Positions 33,835 to 43,618 are shown, counted from the first letter of the stretch. The stretch is 64,000 nt of DNA from JALOLG01 sp963722415 (GCA_963722415.1 CAVRNI010000052.1:1-64000), one strand, 5' to 3'. Numbers and translations: made by a program. Notes: generated by a model not told the origin, from the sequence alone.

Positions 33835-34950
33835 TCAGGCTCGGACGTCGACGAACGGGTCGCCGAGGATGTCCTCGCGCAGCTGCAACCCGAGACCCGG
33901 GGCCTCGGCCTGCGGTCGCAGCACCGAACCGTCGCGTGGCGACGGGCCGTCGACGTGGGTGACGGTGACCCAGCTGTCGAAGTCGACGGTGTGCACGCGC
34001 AGCCGTGCCGGGGTGGAGGCGTTCACGTGGGCGAAGGTGGTGTCGGCCAGGTCGCAGCCAGACCCGTCCTCGACGGTCACACCGATGCCGAGCTCGACGG
34101 CGACGTCGCGGATCGTGACCGCCGGCGTGATGCCACCGACACGGGTGAGCTTCACGGTCACCCCGTCGGCCACGCCGAGGCGGTGAGCCTCGAGCAGGGC
34201 GGCCAACGAAACGATCGTCTCGTCCATCACCATCGGGCCGGTCCACGATGTCCGCAACCGGGCGCAGTCATCAAGCGTCGCGCACGGTTGTTCCAGGAAG
34301 ATCCCGGCTCCACCGGGGCCGAGCTCGCGTACGAAGCGTCGGGCGGCCGACAACGAGAACCCGCAGTTGGCGTCGGCGAAGATCACGATGTCGTCGCCGA
34401 CGGCATCTCGTACCGCGAGCACCCGTTGGGCGTCGACGATCGGGTCGTCACCGACCTTCACCTGCAGCCTCCGGTACTCCTGGTCGAGACGTTTGATGGC
34501 GGTGGCCGCGGCCGCTTCCGGTGTCGCGCCCTGCACCGGCCGGTACAGCGCCGTCGGTTCGGGCCCGTCCCCACCGAGCCGTTGCCACAGCGGAACCCCA
34601 TCGGCGCGGGCGGCCAGGTCCCAGACGGCGACGTCGAGGGGCGCCTTGGCATACGGGTGTCCGGTCATCGCCGCCGTCATCCGCCGATGGACCGACTGCG
34701 GGCTGCGCGGATCGGCCCCGATGATCGCTGACGCCAGCAGTGTCACGCCGGCCACCTGACCCGGGAGGTTCTGGGCATCGAACGTCACGCCCACGGTGCC
34801 CGACTCACCGATGCCGACGGTGCCGTCGTCGGCCACGACCCGTGCGACGACAGCGTCCATACCGGTCGTGACGCGATCGCCGGACATCCGGTAGGTGCCC
34901 TCCACGTACGGCAGGTGAATCGACCAGGCTGTGACTCGCGCGATCCTCAC
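33835..34950 (-). CDS. Enolase-superfamily dehydratase, probably cis-3-hydroxy-L-proline dehydratase
   Basis: A 371-residue mandelate-racemase/muconate-lactonising-type protein from GTG 34950. Metal ligands are Asp (IFADANCG), Glu (FLEQPC) and Asp (MDET); the catalytic lysines lie in LQVKVG and VTVKLTRVGG. N-terminal VEGTYRMSGDR and GHPYAKAPLDVAVWDLAA resemble the cis-3-hydroxyproline dehydratase subgroup as I remember it. That enzyme makes delta-1-pyrroline-2-carboxylate. The gene lies 29 bases after an Ldh-family reductase that could use that product. Confidence 0.75.
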   Translation of the reverse strand: MRIARVTAWSIHLPYVEGTYRMSGDRVTTGMDAVVARVVADDGTVGIGESGTVGVTFDAQNLPGQVAGVTLLASAIIGADPRSPQSVHRRMTAAMTGHPYAKAPLDVAVWDLAARADGVPLWQRLGGDGPEPTALYRPVQGATPEAAAATAIKRLDQEYRRLQVKVGDDPIVDAQRVLAVRDAVGDDIVIFADANCGFSLSAARRFVRELGPGGAGIFLEQPCATLDDCARLRTSWTGPMVMDETIVSLAALLEAHRLGVADGVTVKLTRVGGITPAVTIRDVAVELGIGVTVEDGSGCDLADTTFAHVNASTPARLRVHTVDFDSWVTVTHVDGPSPRDGSVLRPQAEAPGLGLQLREDILGDPFVDVRA

Positions 34951-34979
34951 GCCCCGGATTCTGGCCGATCGGCGCGCGC

Positions 34980-36009
34980 TCAGCCGGTGCGGCGCGCTGG
35001 TGAACCGTTGGTCGCGTACTCGCGCAGCACCGCCATCAAGTCATCGGGGACCTCGACGCCGTCGCTGGCCGCGGACGCGCCGATGCTGCAGCCGGCGGTC
35101 GCCCGGAAGACGCGCGCCGGGCTCGGCGGACAGCGCCCGCAGCTCGTGTTCGATGCGGTCGACGAAGCCGTCGCCCATCGTGGCGGTGGGGTCGATCGCC
35201 AGCACCACCTGACCGACGTCGGGCGGACCGCCGACGGTTCCGCCGAAGCCCGAGGCCTCGAACGAGAAGTTCGAGCCCGCCACACCACCCGACATCACGT
35301 CGACGAGCAGTGCCAGAGCCGAGCCCTTGTGGTCGGCGGCAGGCACCATCGAGCCGGCGAGCGCGGCCTGGGCATCGGTGGTGGGCCGGCCGTCGGCGTC
35401 GATCGCCCAGCCGAGTGGGATCGGCTCGCCGGCCTGCGCGGCCGCGTTCACGCGCACCCACGCCACCGCCGACGACGAGAGGTCGGCCACCACCGGCGGT
35501 GCGTCGCGCCGTGGCGCCGCCCAGGCGATCGGGTTCGTGCCGAAGAACGGGCGGACGCCGCCGGCCGGCGCCATCAGCGACGACGAGTTGGCGAACATCA
35601 GCGCCACCAGTCGCTGCTGGGCGAGCCGCTCGACGAACCACCCGAGTACGCCGGCCGAGTACGAGTGGGTGATCGCCAGCACGCCGACCCCGCATTCGCG
35701 GGTGGCATCGACGAGCGGATCCAGACCGGCTTCGAACGCCGGATGGCAGAAGCCGTTGCCGGCATCGACCACGACCGTCGCGCGGCGCGGACGGGCCACG
35801 GTGGGGACGGCGTCGCCCACCACCTTGCCGCAGGCGAGGTGGTCGCAGTAGGTGGGCAGGTAGGACAAGCCGACGGTGCGAATGCCGTCGGCTTCGGCGT
35901 CGCGGATGCTGCGCGCGGTTGCGTCGGACTGCAACGGTGACGCCCCCGACGCACGCAGCATGCGAGTGGTGATGTCGAGTACCTCGTCGAGCGACAGCGT
36001 CGTGCTCAT
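34980..36009 (-). CDS. Ldh-family (malate/L-lactate/pyrroline-2-carboxylate) dehydrogenase, 3' frameshift
   Basis: About 343 residues from ATG 36009 (MSTTLSLDEVLDITTRMLRA). Family motifs: DAEADGIRTVGLSYLPTYCD with His-Leu, ITHSYSAGVLGWFVERLAQQ, FFGTNPIAWAAPR and DHKGSALALLVDVMSGG. Near 35078 one extra base shifts the frame; the alternative frame gives DGVEVPDDLMAVLREYA, the expected C-terminus, with a stop at 34980. Paired with the enolase-superfamily dehydratase it would reduce delta-1-pyrroline-2-carboxylate to L-proline, though malate or lactate activity cannot be excluded. Confidence 0.82.
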
Positions 36010-36087
36010 TCGCACGCCGACGATACGTCTCGCCACGAACGCGCGCGGAAGCCTGATGACGCCGCCGTTCGTGCAATCGTTGGGGCT

Positions 36088-36846
36088 GTGCAGCTCGTCG
36101 CCGTCTGGTGCCATCCCGTCAAGTCCCTCCAAGGCGAGCAGCCCGCGGCTGCCGTCGTCGAGGACAGCGGTCTGCGTGGCGATCGCCGGTGGGGTATCCG
36201 CGACGAAGCCAGCGGCATGATCCTCACTGGCCGCCGCGAACCCCGGCTCCTCGACGCCACCGCATCGCTCGGGCAGGACGACCAACCCGAGATCGTCCTG
36301 CCGAATGGCGCGATCCTTCGAGGCGTCGGGCACGCGACCGACGCCGCGCTCACCGACTGGCTCGGCCGGCCGGTCGGCCTCGTCGCAGCCGCCGGAGCGC
36401 CGGGTGGTCATGCGGAGTCGTTCGCCGATGCCACTGACGACACCAGCGCCACCGTCGAATGGACAATGCCCCCTGGACGCTTCGTCGACGCGTTGCCGCT
36501 GCTCCTGCTGACCACCGCCAGCCTCCGCGCCGGAGCGGCCGTCCACCCGGACGGCAACTGGGACGTCCGGAGGTTCCGGCCCAATCTGCTCATCGACACC
36601 GAGGCCGACGGCTGGGTCGAGGACGAATGGTGCGGTCAGACGGTTCGTGTCGGCGACGTCGAGCTACTGCCGCAGCAGCCGTGCGCGCGCTGCACGATGG
36701 TGACCCGTCGGCAGCCCGGGCTCGAGCGCGACCTCGACATCTACAAGACCGTGGCCAGGCACCACGCCGGCACCCTGGGGGTCTGGGCAACGGTTCGAAC
36801 ACCCGGGACGATCCGAACCGGCGATCCCGTCCAGCTCATCACCTAG
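36088..36846 (+). CDS. MOSC-domain protein
   Basis: A 252-residue protein from GTG 36088 with an N-terminal MOSC_N beta barrel (VWCHPVKSLQGEQP, LRGDRRWGIRDEASG) and a MOSC domain (RRFRPNLLIDTEADGW; PCARCTMVTRRQPGLERD, with the conserved Cys). MOSC proteins bind molybdenum cofactor or take part in sulfur transfer, for example the mARC/YcbX reductases. No partner reductase is next to it. Divergent from the Ldh-family gene. Confidence 0.85.
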   Translation: MQLVAVWCHPVKSLQGEQPAAAVVEDSGLRGDRRWGIRDEASGMILTGRREPRLLDATASLGQDDQPEIVLPNGAILRGVGHATDAALTDWLGRPVGLVAAAGAPGGHAESFADATDDTSATVEWTMPPGRFVDALPLLLLTTASLRAGAAVHPDGNWDVRRFRPNLLIDTEADGWVEDEWCGQTVRVGDVELLPQQPCARCTMVTRRQPGLERDLDIYKTVARHHAGTLGVWATVRTPGTIRTGDPVQLIT

Positions 36847-36901
36847 ACCCGGACGGTCTTGTCGTTCCCCGACCACCTCAAGGTCGGACGAAGTCACTCA
36901 C

Positions 36902-36921
36902 AGTCGCGTCTAAGTCGCGTC
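36902..36921 (+). promoter_or_regulatory. Direct repeats with 11-base spacing upstream of the small repeat protein
   Basis: AGTCGCGTC occurs at 36902-36910 and 36913-36921, an 11-base period, with a weaker AGTC at 36892. The stretch contains CTAAGTC, also found upstream of the giant gene. An 11-base spacing of short direct repeats is the hallmark of SARP/BTAD regulator sites. It ends 67 bases before the ATG at 36989. Confidence 0.45.
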
Positions 36922-36988
36922 CTCGACGGTGTGGTGAGTGTCCGCTCGCAACAGGCGAGCTGGAATCAACAATGAGGAGCTATCCCCC

Positions 36989-37399
36989 ATGACTATCAGC
37001 GACGCCACCATTCAGTCGCAACGATCAACCTCGTACACACCGGGTCGGATGCCGATTCGCGGGATCGCAATCGGTGCAACGGTCGTGCTCGTCGCACTCG
37101 TGACGTTGATCGCGTTCGTGCAGAGCGCTGGTCACGAGAGCGTCCGGCCGACGCCGCAACCCGTGTCAGAGTCCCGCGACGACATCGTCCGCGACCTCGT
37201 CAACCGCGGACTCGTCCCCAGCCCAACCCTGCAACCCGCCCAAGCGGCACCCCAGTCCCGCGACGACATCGTGCGCGACCTCGTCAACCGCGGACTCGTC
37301 CCCAGCCCAACGGTGCAACCCGCACCCCAGTCCCGCGACGACATCGTGCGCGACCTCGTCAACCGCGGACTCGTGCCGGCGGCAACGCTGAACGACTGA
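36989..37399 (+). CDS. Small single-pass membrane protein with three SRDDIVRDLVNRGLVP repeats
   Basis: A 136-residue protein from ATG 36989, preceded by GAGGAG at 9-base spacing. A cytoplasmic N-terminal segment of about 30 residues is followed by one membrane helix (GIAIGATVVLVALVTLIAFV) and then a Pro/Gln-rich exterior tail with three almost identical copies of SRDDIVRDLVNRGLVP, separated by PSPTLQPAQ-like linkers. The repeats look like short amphipathic helices. It is not recognised. It lies 92 bases before the giant SARP-kinase-receptor gene in the same direction. Confidence 0.8.
   Translation: MTISDATIQSQRSTSYTPGRMPIRGIAIGATVVLVALVTLIAFVQSAGHESVRPTPQPVSESRDDIVRDLVNRGLVPSPTLQPAQAAPQSRDDIVRDLVNRGLVPSPTVQPAPQSRDDIVRDLVNRGLVPAATLND
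37172..37383 (+). repeat. Three tandem coding repeats in the small membrane protein
   Basis: Units of about 53 bases begin at 37172, 37256 and 37331 (periods 84 and 75 bases) and are nearly identical at DNA level, including synonymous sites. This implies recent duplication or gene conversion. The linkers differ in length by three codons. Confidence 0.9.
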
Positions 37400-37405
37400 G
37401 AACGA

Positions 37406-37423
37406 CCTAAGTCAAACCTAAGT
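37406..37423 (+). promoter_or_regulatory. SARP-like direct repeat CCTAAGT x2 upstream of the giant gene
   Basis: CCTAAGT at 37406-37412 and 37417-37423 form a perfect heptamer repeat at 11-base spacing. It ends 68 bases before the GTG at 37492, almost the same distance as the matching repeat before the small gene. Autoregulation by the SARP-type domain of the downstream protein is inferred. Confidence 0.5.
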
Positions 37424-37441
37424 TGTTTGGTCCACACTCAG

Positions 37442-37475
37442 GGCCACCCTGTGACATCGCCGGAACAGGGTGGCC
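37442..37475 (+). terminator. Hairpin between the small repeat gene and the giant gene
   Basis: GGCCACCCTGT (37442-37452) pairs with ACAGGGTGGCC (37465-37475), an 11-base perfect stem with a 12-base loop. It stands after the direct repeats and 16 bases before the GTG of the giant gene, so it may terminate the small transcript or attenuate the giant one. No T-run follows. Confidence 0.5.
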
Positions 37476-37491
37476 GCCGCGAGGAGGATGG

Positions 37492-40400
37492 GTGGAATAC
37501 CGGGTTCTCGGAAAGCTCGAAGTGCTCCAAGACGGACGCGCTGTCGACCTCGGTTCCTTCCGTCAGCGCGCGCTGCTGGCCCTGCTCCTGACGTCACCCA
37601 ACTCGGTGTTCTCGACAGACCAGATCATCGACGGCCTGTGGGGTGCCGAGGGTGGCATCGACAAGCAGAACGCGCTGTGGGTGTACGTCTCGGGACTGCG
37701 CAAGGCGCTCGAGCCACATCGTGAGAAGCGCTCCGGAGGCTCGATCCTGCTCACGCGCGCACCGGGGTACCTCGTCGAGGTCGCTCCGGAGGAGATCGAC
37801 GCGATCCGCTTCGAGCGAATGGTCGCCGAGGGGCGGGCACTCGCCGACGTCGACCCGGCGGCCGCCTCGCTCGTACTCGGTGAGGCGTTGGCACTCTGGC
37901 GGGGCCGAGCGTTCGAGGACTTCACGTACGAGTCGTTCGCCCAGACCGAGATCGCCCGTCTCGAGGAGCTACGGCTCGAGGCCGTCGAGGCCCGGATCGA
38001 TGCCGATCTGAATCGCGGGATGTCGCGGGAGCTGATCTCCGAACTGGAGGCACTCGTCCGTCAGCATCCCTTGCAGGAACGCCTGACCGGCCAGCTGATG
38101 CTCGCGCTGCACCGATCGGCGCGTCAGGCCGACGCATTGCGCGCGTACCAACTGCTCAAGTCACGCCTGGGTGAGGAGCTCGGCATCGACCCATCGTCAG
38201 GGCTGCGCAAACTCGAGGAGCAGATCGTCACCGGTGACGAGGCACTCGAGGTCCGTTCCCGTGTCATCATGCCGGGCTCCTCGGCCGAGCCGGGTCTCGC
38301 GGTACGCGGGTACGAACTGCGCGAGAGGATCGGCGACGGAGCGGGCGGGGTCGCGTACCGCGCCTATCAACCCGCCGTCGGTCGTGAGGTCGCGATCAAG
38401 GTCATCCGACCGGAGCACGCCGACAACCCCGACTTCATCCGTCGCTTCCAGGCCGAGGCGCAGCTGATCGCCCAGCTCGAGCATCCGTACATCGTTCCGC
38501 TCTACGACTACTGGCGCGAGCCCGGTGCGGCGTACCTCGTGATGCGGTTGATGCGAGGCGGGAGCCTGGCATCCGTGCTCGAACACCACGCCCTGAGCCC
38601 CGCGCAGACCACCGCGATGGTCGATCAACTGGGCAGCGCGCTGCAGACGGCGCACCGCTCGGGTGTGGTCCACCGCGACATCAAACCGGCCAACATCCTC
38701 ATCGACGATGAGGGCAACTCGTTCCTGTCGGATTTCGGGATCGCCGTCGGGGCAGACGGTGCGACGACGGACGCCGCGTCTGTCAGGTCGACGCTCGACG
38801 CTCCGTACGCGGCGCCCGAGCAGCTCGATCGCGGCGAGCCGACGGCGACGTCGGACATCTACAGCCTCGGTGTCGTCGTCGCCCAAGCGCTCACCGGCCT
38901 GAGCGGTGAGGTCGCCCAGATACGCGGCGCATTGCCACCTCCGGTTCTGCGCGTCATCGACCGCGCCACCGACGTCGACGCCACGAACCGCTACGAAAGT
39001 GTGGCCACCTTTGTCACCGATCTCCGTGAGGCGCTCGGAGGTGTTGCGCCGACCCAGCGGGCGACCACCACGGCGCCGGACGTCGAGGTCGACAACCCGT
39101 ACAAGGGACTGCGGGCGTTCGACGTCAACGATGCCGTCGACTTCTACGGCCGCGAACGGCTCGTCGAGCGGCTCATCACCCGTCTCGGCCAGCCCGGCGC
39201 GCGTGGCCGATTCATCGCCGTGGTCGGCCCCAGCGGGAGCGGCAAGTCAAGCGTTGTGAAGGCCGGGCTGCTCCCTGCGATCCGTCGCGACGCCCTGCCC
39301 CTGTCGGAGACGTGGTTCACGATCGAGATGACGCCGGCGCCCCACCCGTTCGAGGCGCTCGAAGATGCGCTGCTCGGCGTTGCCGTCGATCCGCCCGCCT
39401 CGCTGCTCGAGCAGCTCGCGGGCGAGCACGGGTTGCAGCGCGCGCTCCGCCACGTGTTGCCGAACGATGGCTCGCAGCTGTTGTTGTTGATCGACCAGTT
39501 CGAGGAGCTGTTCACACAGGTCGACTCCGCCACGGCGAACCGGTTCCTCGACACCCTCGTGAGTGCGGTGACCGACGACCAGAGTCGGATCCGCGTCATC
39601 GTGACGTTGCGCGCGGACTACTACGACCGGCCGCTGCAGCACCGTGGGCTCGGTGAGCTGCTCCGCGACGGAACCGAGGCCATCCCGCCGATGACCCCGC
39701 ACGAGCTGGAGCGGGCCATCACCGGGCCCGTCGAGCACTACGGCATCACGTTCGAGCCGGCGCTCGTGGCCGAGCTGGTCAGAGACGTCGTGGACCGGCC
39801 CGGAGCGTTGCCCCTGCTGCAGTACACGTTGACGGAGCTGTTCGATCAGCGGCGGGGCGTGCGGATCACCGACGCCGCGTATCAAGAGCTCGGCGGGGTG
39901 TCGGGTGCGCTGGTGAAGCGCGCCGAAGGCCTCCTGGCCGGGCTCGGCGACGAGGCACACGAAGTCACGCGACAGGTGTTCCTGCGACTCGTCACCCTCG
40001 GAGAGGGAACGGACGACACCCGTCGCCGAGTCCTCCAGAGCGAGCTCGAGCAACTGGCGATCGATCGGGGGATGCTCCGCGCGGTCCTCGACACATTTGG
40101 TCGCCATCGGCTGTTGAGCTTCGACCGCGACCCAGTGACCAGGAGCCCGACGGTCGAGATATCGCACGAGGCGCTGCTCACCGAATGGACCCGGCTGCAC
40201 GACTGGATCGTCGACGCACGGCACGACGTGCTCAATCAACGCCGACTCGCCGAGGCGATGGGCGAATGGCTCGCGGCCGACCGTGCGGAGACGTACCTCC
40301 TGCGAGGCGGCCGCCTCGAACAGGTGCACGGCTGGGCCACCACGACGTCGGTGCCCCTCTCCGGCCCCGAGCAAGCTTTCCTCGACGCCAGCGTCGCCGA

Positions 40401-42305
40401 GCGCGATCGGGAGGTCGAGGAGGATCGCGAGCGGGAGCTGCGCGCAATCGCGGCCGAACGCCGAGAACAGCAACGTGTCCGTCAACTCGTCGGAGTCGGG
40501 CTCGTCGCCGTCGTCGTGGCCGCGCTCGCCGTTTTCGGCGCCGTGCAGTGGCGATCAGCAGCGACCGCCAAGGAAGACGTCGACAACCTGCTCACCGTTG
40601 CCGACCTCGTGACCGCCTCGGAGAACACCCTCTCCGACGATCCGGAGCTGGCGCTCTTGCTCGCCGTGCAGTCCGTGCGCGAGACAGTCGACCTCGGATT
40701 TGCGACCGAGGAAGCCGTCGACGCGGTGCACTTCGCTCTCCACGAGCTCGGCGTGCAGTACGACGCGAATCGCGACACCCCGGTGGCCGTCAGATCGGGA
40801 CCGAGCGGCCTCGTCGGCGTGTACGCGATCCCCCGCGCGAGTTGGTGGAGCTCGCTGAATCCGCAGTCGACCGGCAACTCACGGAGGCGGAATGTGGTTC
40901 GTTCCTCTCCGGCTCATGCCCGGCGCGCGTCGAGGTTCCGGAGAACCTGCCGGTGCGAGGTGGCGCGGGCGCGTATGGCGCGAGCGATCCTGGCGTGCGA
41001 GCGCTGGCCGGAACAACCGTCACGATCGCGGCGAGCACGTTGCGCGGAGACGCTGGCTTCGAGCGAGAGCTCGAGGCCTTCACCGAGCTCACCGGGATCG
41101 AGCTCGACCTCGGATCGAGCGAAGAGCAGGACGTCCAGAACATTGCCACCGGAGACCTCGAAACCCCCGACATCGTGGCGTTCGGAGGTGGGATCCCGAC
41201 GTGGGCTCAGCCCCGCGCGATCGACATCGGCCAGTTCGTCGACAGTGAGGCGTTGCGATCCGACTTCGGTGAGTACCTGCTGAGCTTCGGAACCGTCGCC
41301 GATGACGGCGACACCCCATCCCGGAACGGCACAGTTCGTGCGATCCCTCTCACGGTGGACCTGAAGGGCCTCGTGTACTACCCGAAGGCCGAGTTCGAGG
41401 CGGCAGGGTATGAGGTTCCGGCCAGCTGGGAGGAGCTCGTCGCGCTGTCTCACCAGATCGTCGCCGACGGTGGAACGCCGTGGTGCTTCGGTTTCGCGTC
41501 CGGCTTTGCCAGTGGGTGGCCCGGTTCCGACTTTCTCGAGAGCCTCGTGCTCCGAGTGGACGGAGTCGATACGTACGACGCATGGACCGTCGGGGACGTC
41601 GGGTTCACGAGCCCGGCTGTGATGGAGGCCGGCCGACTGGCCGACGACCTCATCTTCGAGCCCGGCTTCGTACGCGGCGGACCGGAATTGATCAGCAACG
41701 AGACCTGGGACGACCAGCTGTTCCACATGCTGAATCGCAACAGCGTCACCGGCGAAACCGAGCCGGAGTGCTGGTTGTACCACCAGGCCAACTTCGTGCT
41801 CAGGCTGGTGCCCCCCGGGACCCGGATCGGCGAGGACGTCGACTTCTTCGTGCTCCCTCCGGTCGATCCGGATCAGCCGACTCCGAGCATCGGCGGTGGT
41901 CTGTTCGCGTCGGCACTGGTCGACCGGCCCGAGGTCCGGGCGTTCGTCGAGTTCATGGCGAGTCCGGAGTGGGGCGAGCGCTGGGCTGGCGATGCCGACA
42001 GCGGTTTCGTCTCTGCGAACCGGCGATTCGACAACGCGGCGTACGGTGACCGAGCCGGGGATCCCGCAGCGGCAGTCCGATTCGCGATGGCGTCGGCGGT
42101 CCGGACCGCGCTCGATGCCGGTGTGTGGAGATACGACGCGTCGGATCTGATGCCCACCGAGATCGGCGGGTGGACGGACGGCATCGGGCCCGGCGCATTC
42201 TGGCAAGGACTGATCGACTGGGTCGACGGGGTCCGCACCATCGATCAGGTCTTCTCCGACATCGACGCGGAGTGGGCCGCGCTGGAAGCGGACGGCGAGT
42301 CGTGA
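37492..42305 (+). CDS. Giant receptor: SARP/BTAD - Ser/Thr kinase - STAND NTPase - membrane helix - extracellular solute-binding domain (one frameshift)
   Basis: A GTG at 37492 with GAGGAGG upstream starts about 1604 residues if one frameshift near 40830 is corrected. Domains: winged-helix plus BTAD (residues 1-250); Ser/Thr kinase (about 268-520) with IGDGAGGVAY, VAIK (Lys303), HRDIKPANIL (Asp396), DFG (Asp414) and APE, all intact; STAND-type NTPase with Walker A GPSGSGKS at about 579 and LLLLIDQFEELF; coiled coil; one membrane helix about 999-1018; a linker; then from about residue 1170 a family-1 sugar-type solute-binding domain (WEELVALSHQIVADGGTPWC, FMASPEWGERWAG). The break is one base in CGATCCCCCGCGCGAG; the downstream frame (PRELVELAESAVDRQLTEAE) has no start or signal peptide of its own. 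An alternative is two genes, but that would leave the solute-binding part unexported. Confidence 0.85.
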
Positions 42306-42317
42306 GTGTCGACGCAA

Positions 42318-42839
42318 TCAGTCGTTCGCGGCGTTGGGCAATGCAGCAACCAGCTCCTCGACGATGTCGATGGGCGCCCTGGTTGCGTCGATCACGATGT
42401 CGGCGAGTTCGAGAAGCAACGGTTCCCGACCTGCAAGCAAGAGGCTCAGCTCCTCATTCGGTAGGTCTCGCCGGTGGGTGCCCTGGTCCATTCGGGTTCG
42501 CAGGTCCTCAGGTGAGAGGCGCAGCCACACCGCGGTGGCCGTGTCGTGGATCGCTGCTCGGCACCGCGCCGATTCGATCGTCCATCCGGCGGCGGAGACG
42601 ATGCACGGTTGGGTCGACTCGAGCGCGTCGAGGAGGACTTGTTCCTCGAGGCGATGGAGCTCGTCGACACCGTCACTGATGGCGACCTGTCGGCCCGTCC
42701 GGCCGGTGATCCGTTCGATGTCGCGGTCAGAATCGCGATGCGGGCGATCGATGCGTGCGGCGAGGAGGTCGCCGATGGTGGTCTTGCCGGAGCCCATCAT
42801 GCCGAGCAGGACCACGTGTCGGCGCGACGGTGCCGTCAC
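42318..42839 (-). CDS. Shikimate-kinase-like small P-loop kinase
   Basis: About 173 residues from GTG 42839 (VTAPSRRHVVLLGMMGSGKT). The Walker A GMMGSGKT and substrate-type Asp pair (HRDSDRDIE) match shikimate kinase, as do RLSPEDLRTRM and a lid Arg in THRRDLP. The usual GGG substrate loop is replaced by SAAGWTIES, so the substrate may differ from shikimate. A second, canonical-looking shikimate kinase domain occurs at 51.8 kb. It converges on the giant receptor gene with 12 bases between stops. Confidence 0.72.
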   Translation of the reverse strand: MTAPSRRHVVLLGMMGSGKTTIGDLLAARIDRPHRDSDRDIERITGRTGRQVAISDGVDELHRLEEQVLLDALESTQPCIVSAAGWTIESARCRAAIHDTATAVWLRLSPEDLRTRMDQGTHRRDLPNEELSLLLAGREPLLLELADIVIDATRAPIDIVEELVAALPNAAND

Positions 42840-42898
42840 CGCCAACTCCAGGCGGACGTGACTGGAACAGCCGTTCCCCGGTTCGCGAGGCTCTCCGG

Positions 42899-43594
42899 GT
42901 GAATCGACCGGCACCAACCGCCTCGCCGTGGGGCCGTTACGCGCTCGTCCTCGTGGACTTGCAGAACGACTTCTGGTCCGAGGCTGCGGCCGCGACCGCG
43001 CCGGACCTGCCACACCGGGTCGCCGCGCTCCTCGCCTTCGCCCGCGCCGAGGGCCTCACCGTGGTACACGTACGGGCTCGGTTCCGGCCCGACGGCCGCG
43101 ACTGGATGGCGCGCTACCGGCTGCGCAACTGGATCCCGTGCATCGACGGGACGCCCGGGGTCGAGACGCTGCCGTTCGCGGTGGAACATCCCGGCGAACC
43201 GGTTGTGATCAAGCAGAGCTTCGACGGGTTCCTCGGTACCGACCTCGATGAGGTGCTGGCCCGGCGCGGCATCCGCGGTCTCCTGATCGCCGGACTGATC
43301 ACGTCGACCTGCGTGCTGTTCACCGCGTCGACGGCGACCCAGCGCGGGTACCTGGTGTCGGTCGTAACCGACTGTTGCTCCGATCGTGAGGAAGCGCACC
43401 ACGCGACGCTGGCGGCCTACCCGTTCGTGTTCGGCACGGTGCGCTCTGACGAGATCGCCGACCGACGCGCCGGGTGGGACGCCGACCTCGATCGGCTGGA
43501 CTTCCGGTCGACCGCCGTCGAAGACGGACACGACGGAGTGAGTCGTACCGACATACCGACGGAAGCCGCCATGCCTCGAACCATAGAGCAGTGA
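42899..43594 (+). CDS. Isochorismatase-family cysteine hydrolase
   Basis: A 231-residue hydrolase from GTG 42899. Catalytic Asp in LVLVDLQNDFW, Lys in VVIKQSFDGFLGTDL and Cys in LITSTCVLFTAS. It is closest in style to plant-like peroxyureidoacrylate/nicotinamidase relatives; the substrate is uncertain. It is divergent from the shikimate-kinase-like gene by 59 bases and unrelated in sequence detail to the paralogue at 26 kb. Confidence 0.87.
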   Translation: MNRPAPTASPWGRYALVLVDLQNDFWSEAAAATAPDLPHRVAALLAFARAEGLTVVHVRARFRPDGRDWMARYRLRNWIPCIDGTPGVETLPFAVEHPGEPVVIKQSFDGFLGTDLDEVLARRGIRGLLIAGLITSTCVLFTASTATQRGYLVSVVTDCCSDREEAHHATLAAYPFVFGTVRSDEIADRRAGWDADLDRLDFRSTAVEDGHDGVSRTDIPTEAAMPRTIEQ

Positions 43595-43618
43595 ACGTCG
43601 ACCGCGTCAGACCCGGTC

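Noticed and set aside
37172..37383. Three regular repeats as a CRISPR array
   Set aside because: They are in frame in a coding sequence, spacers are nearly the same and no cas gene is near.
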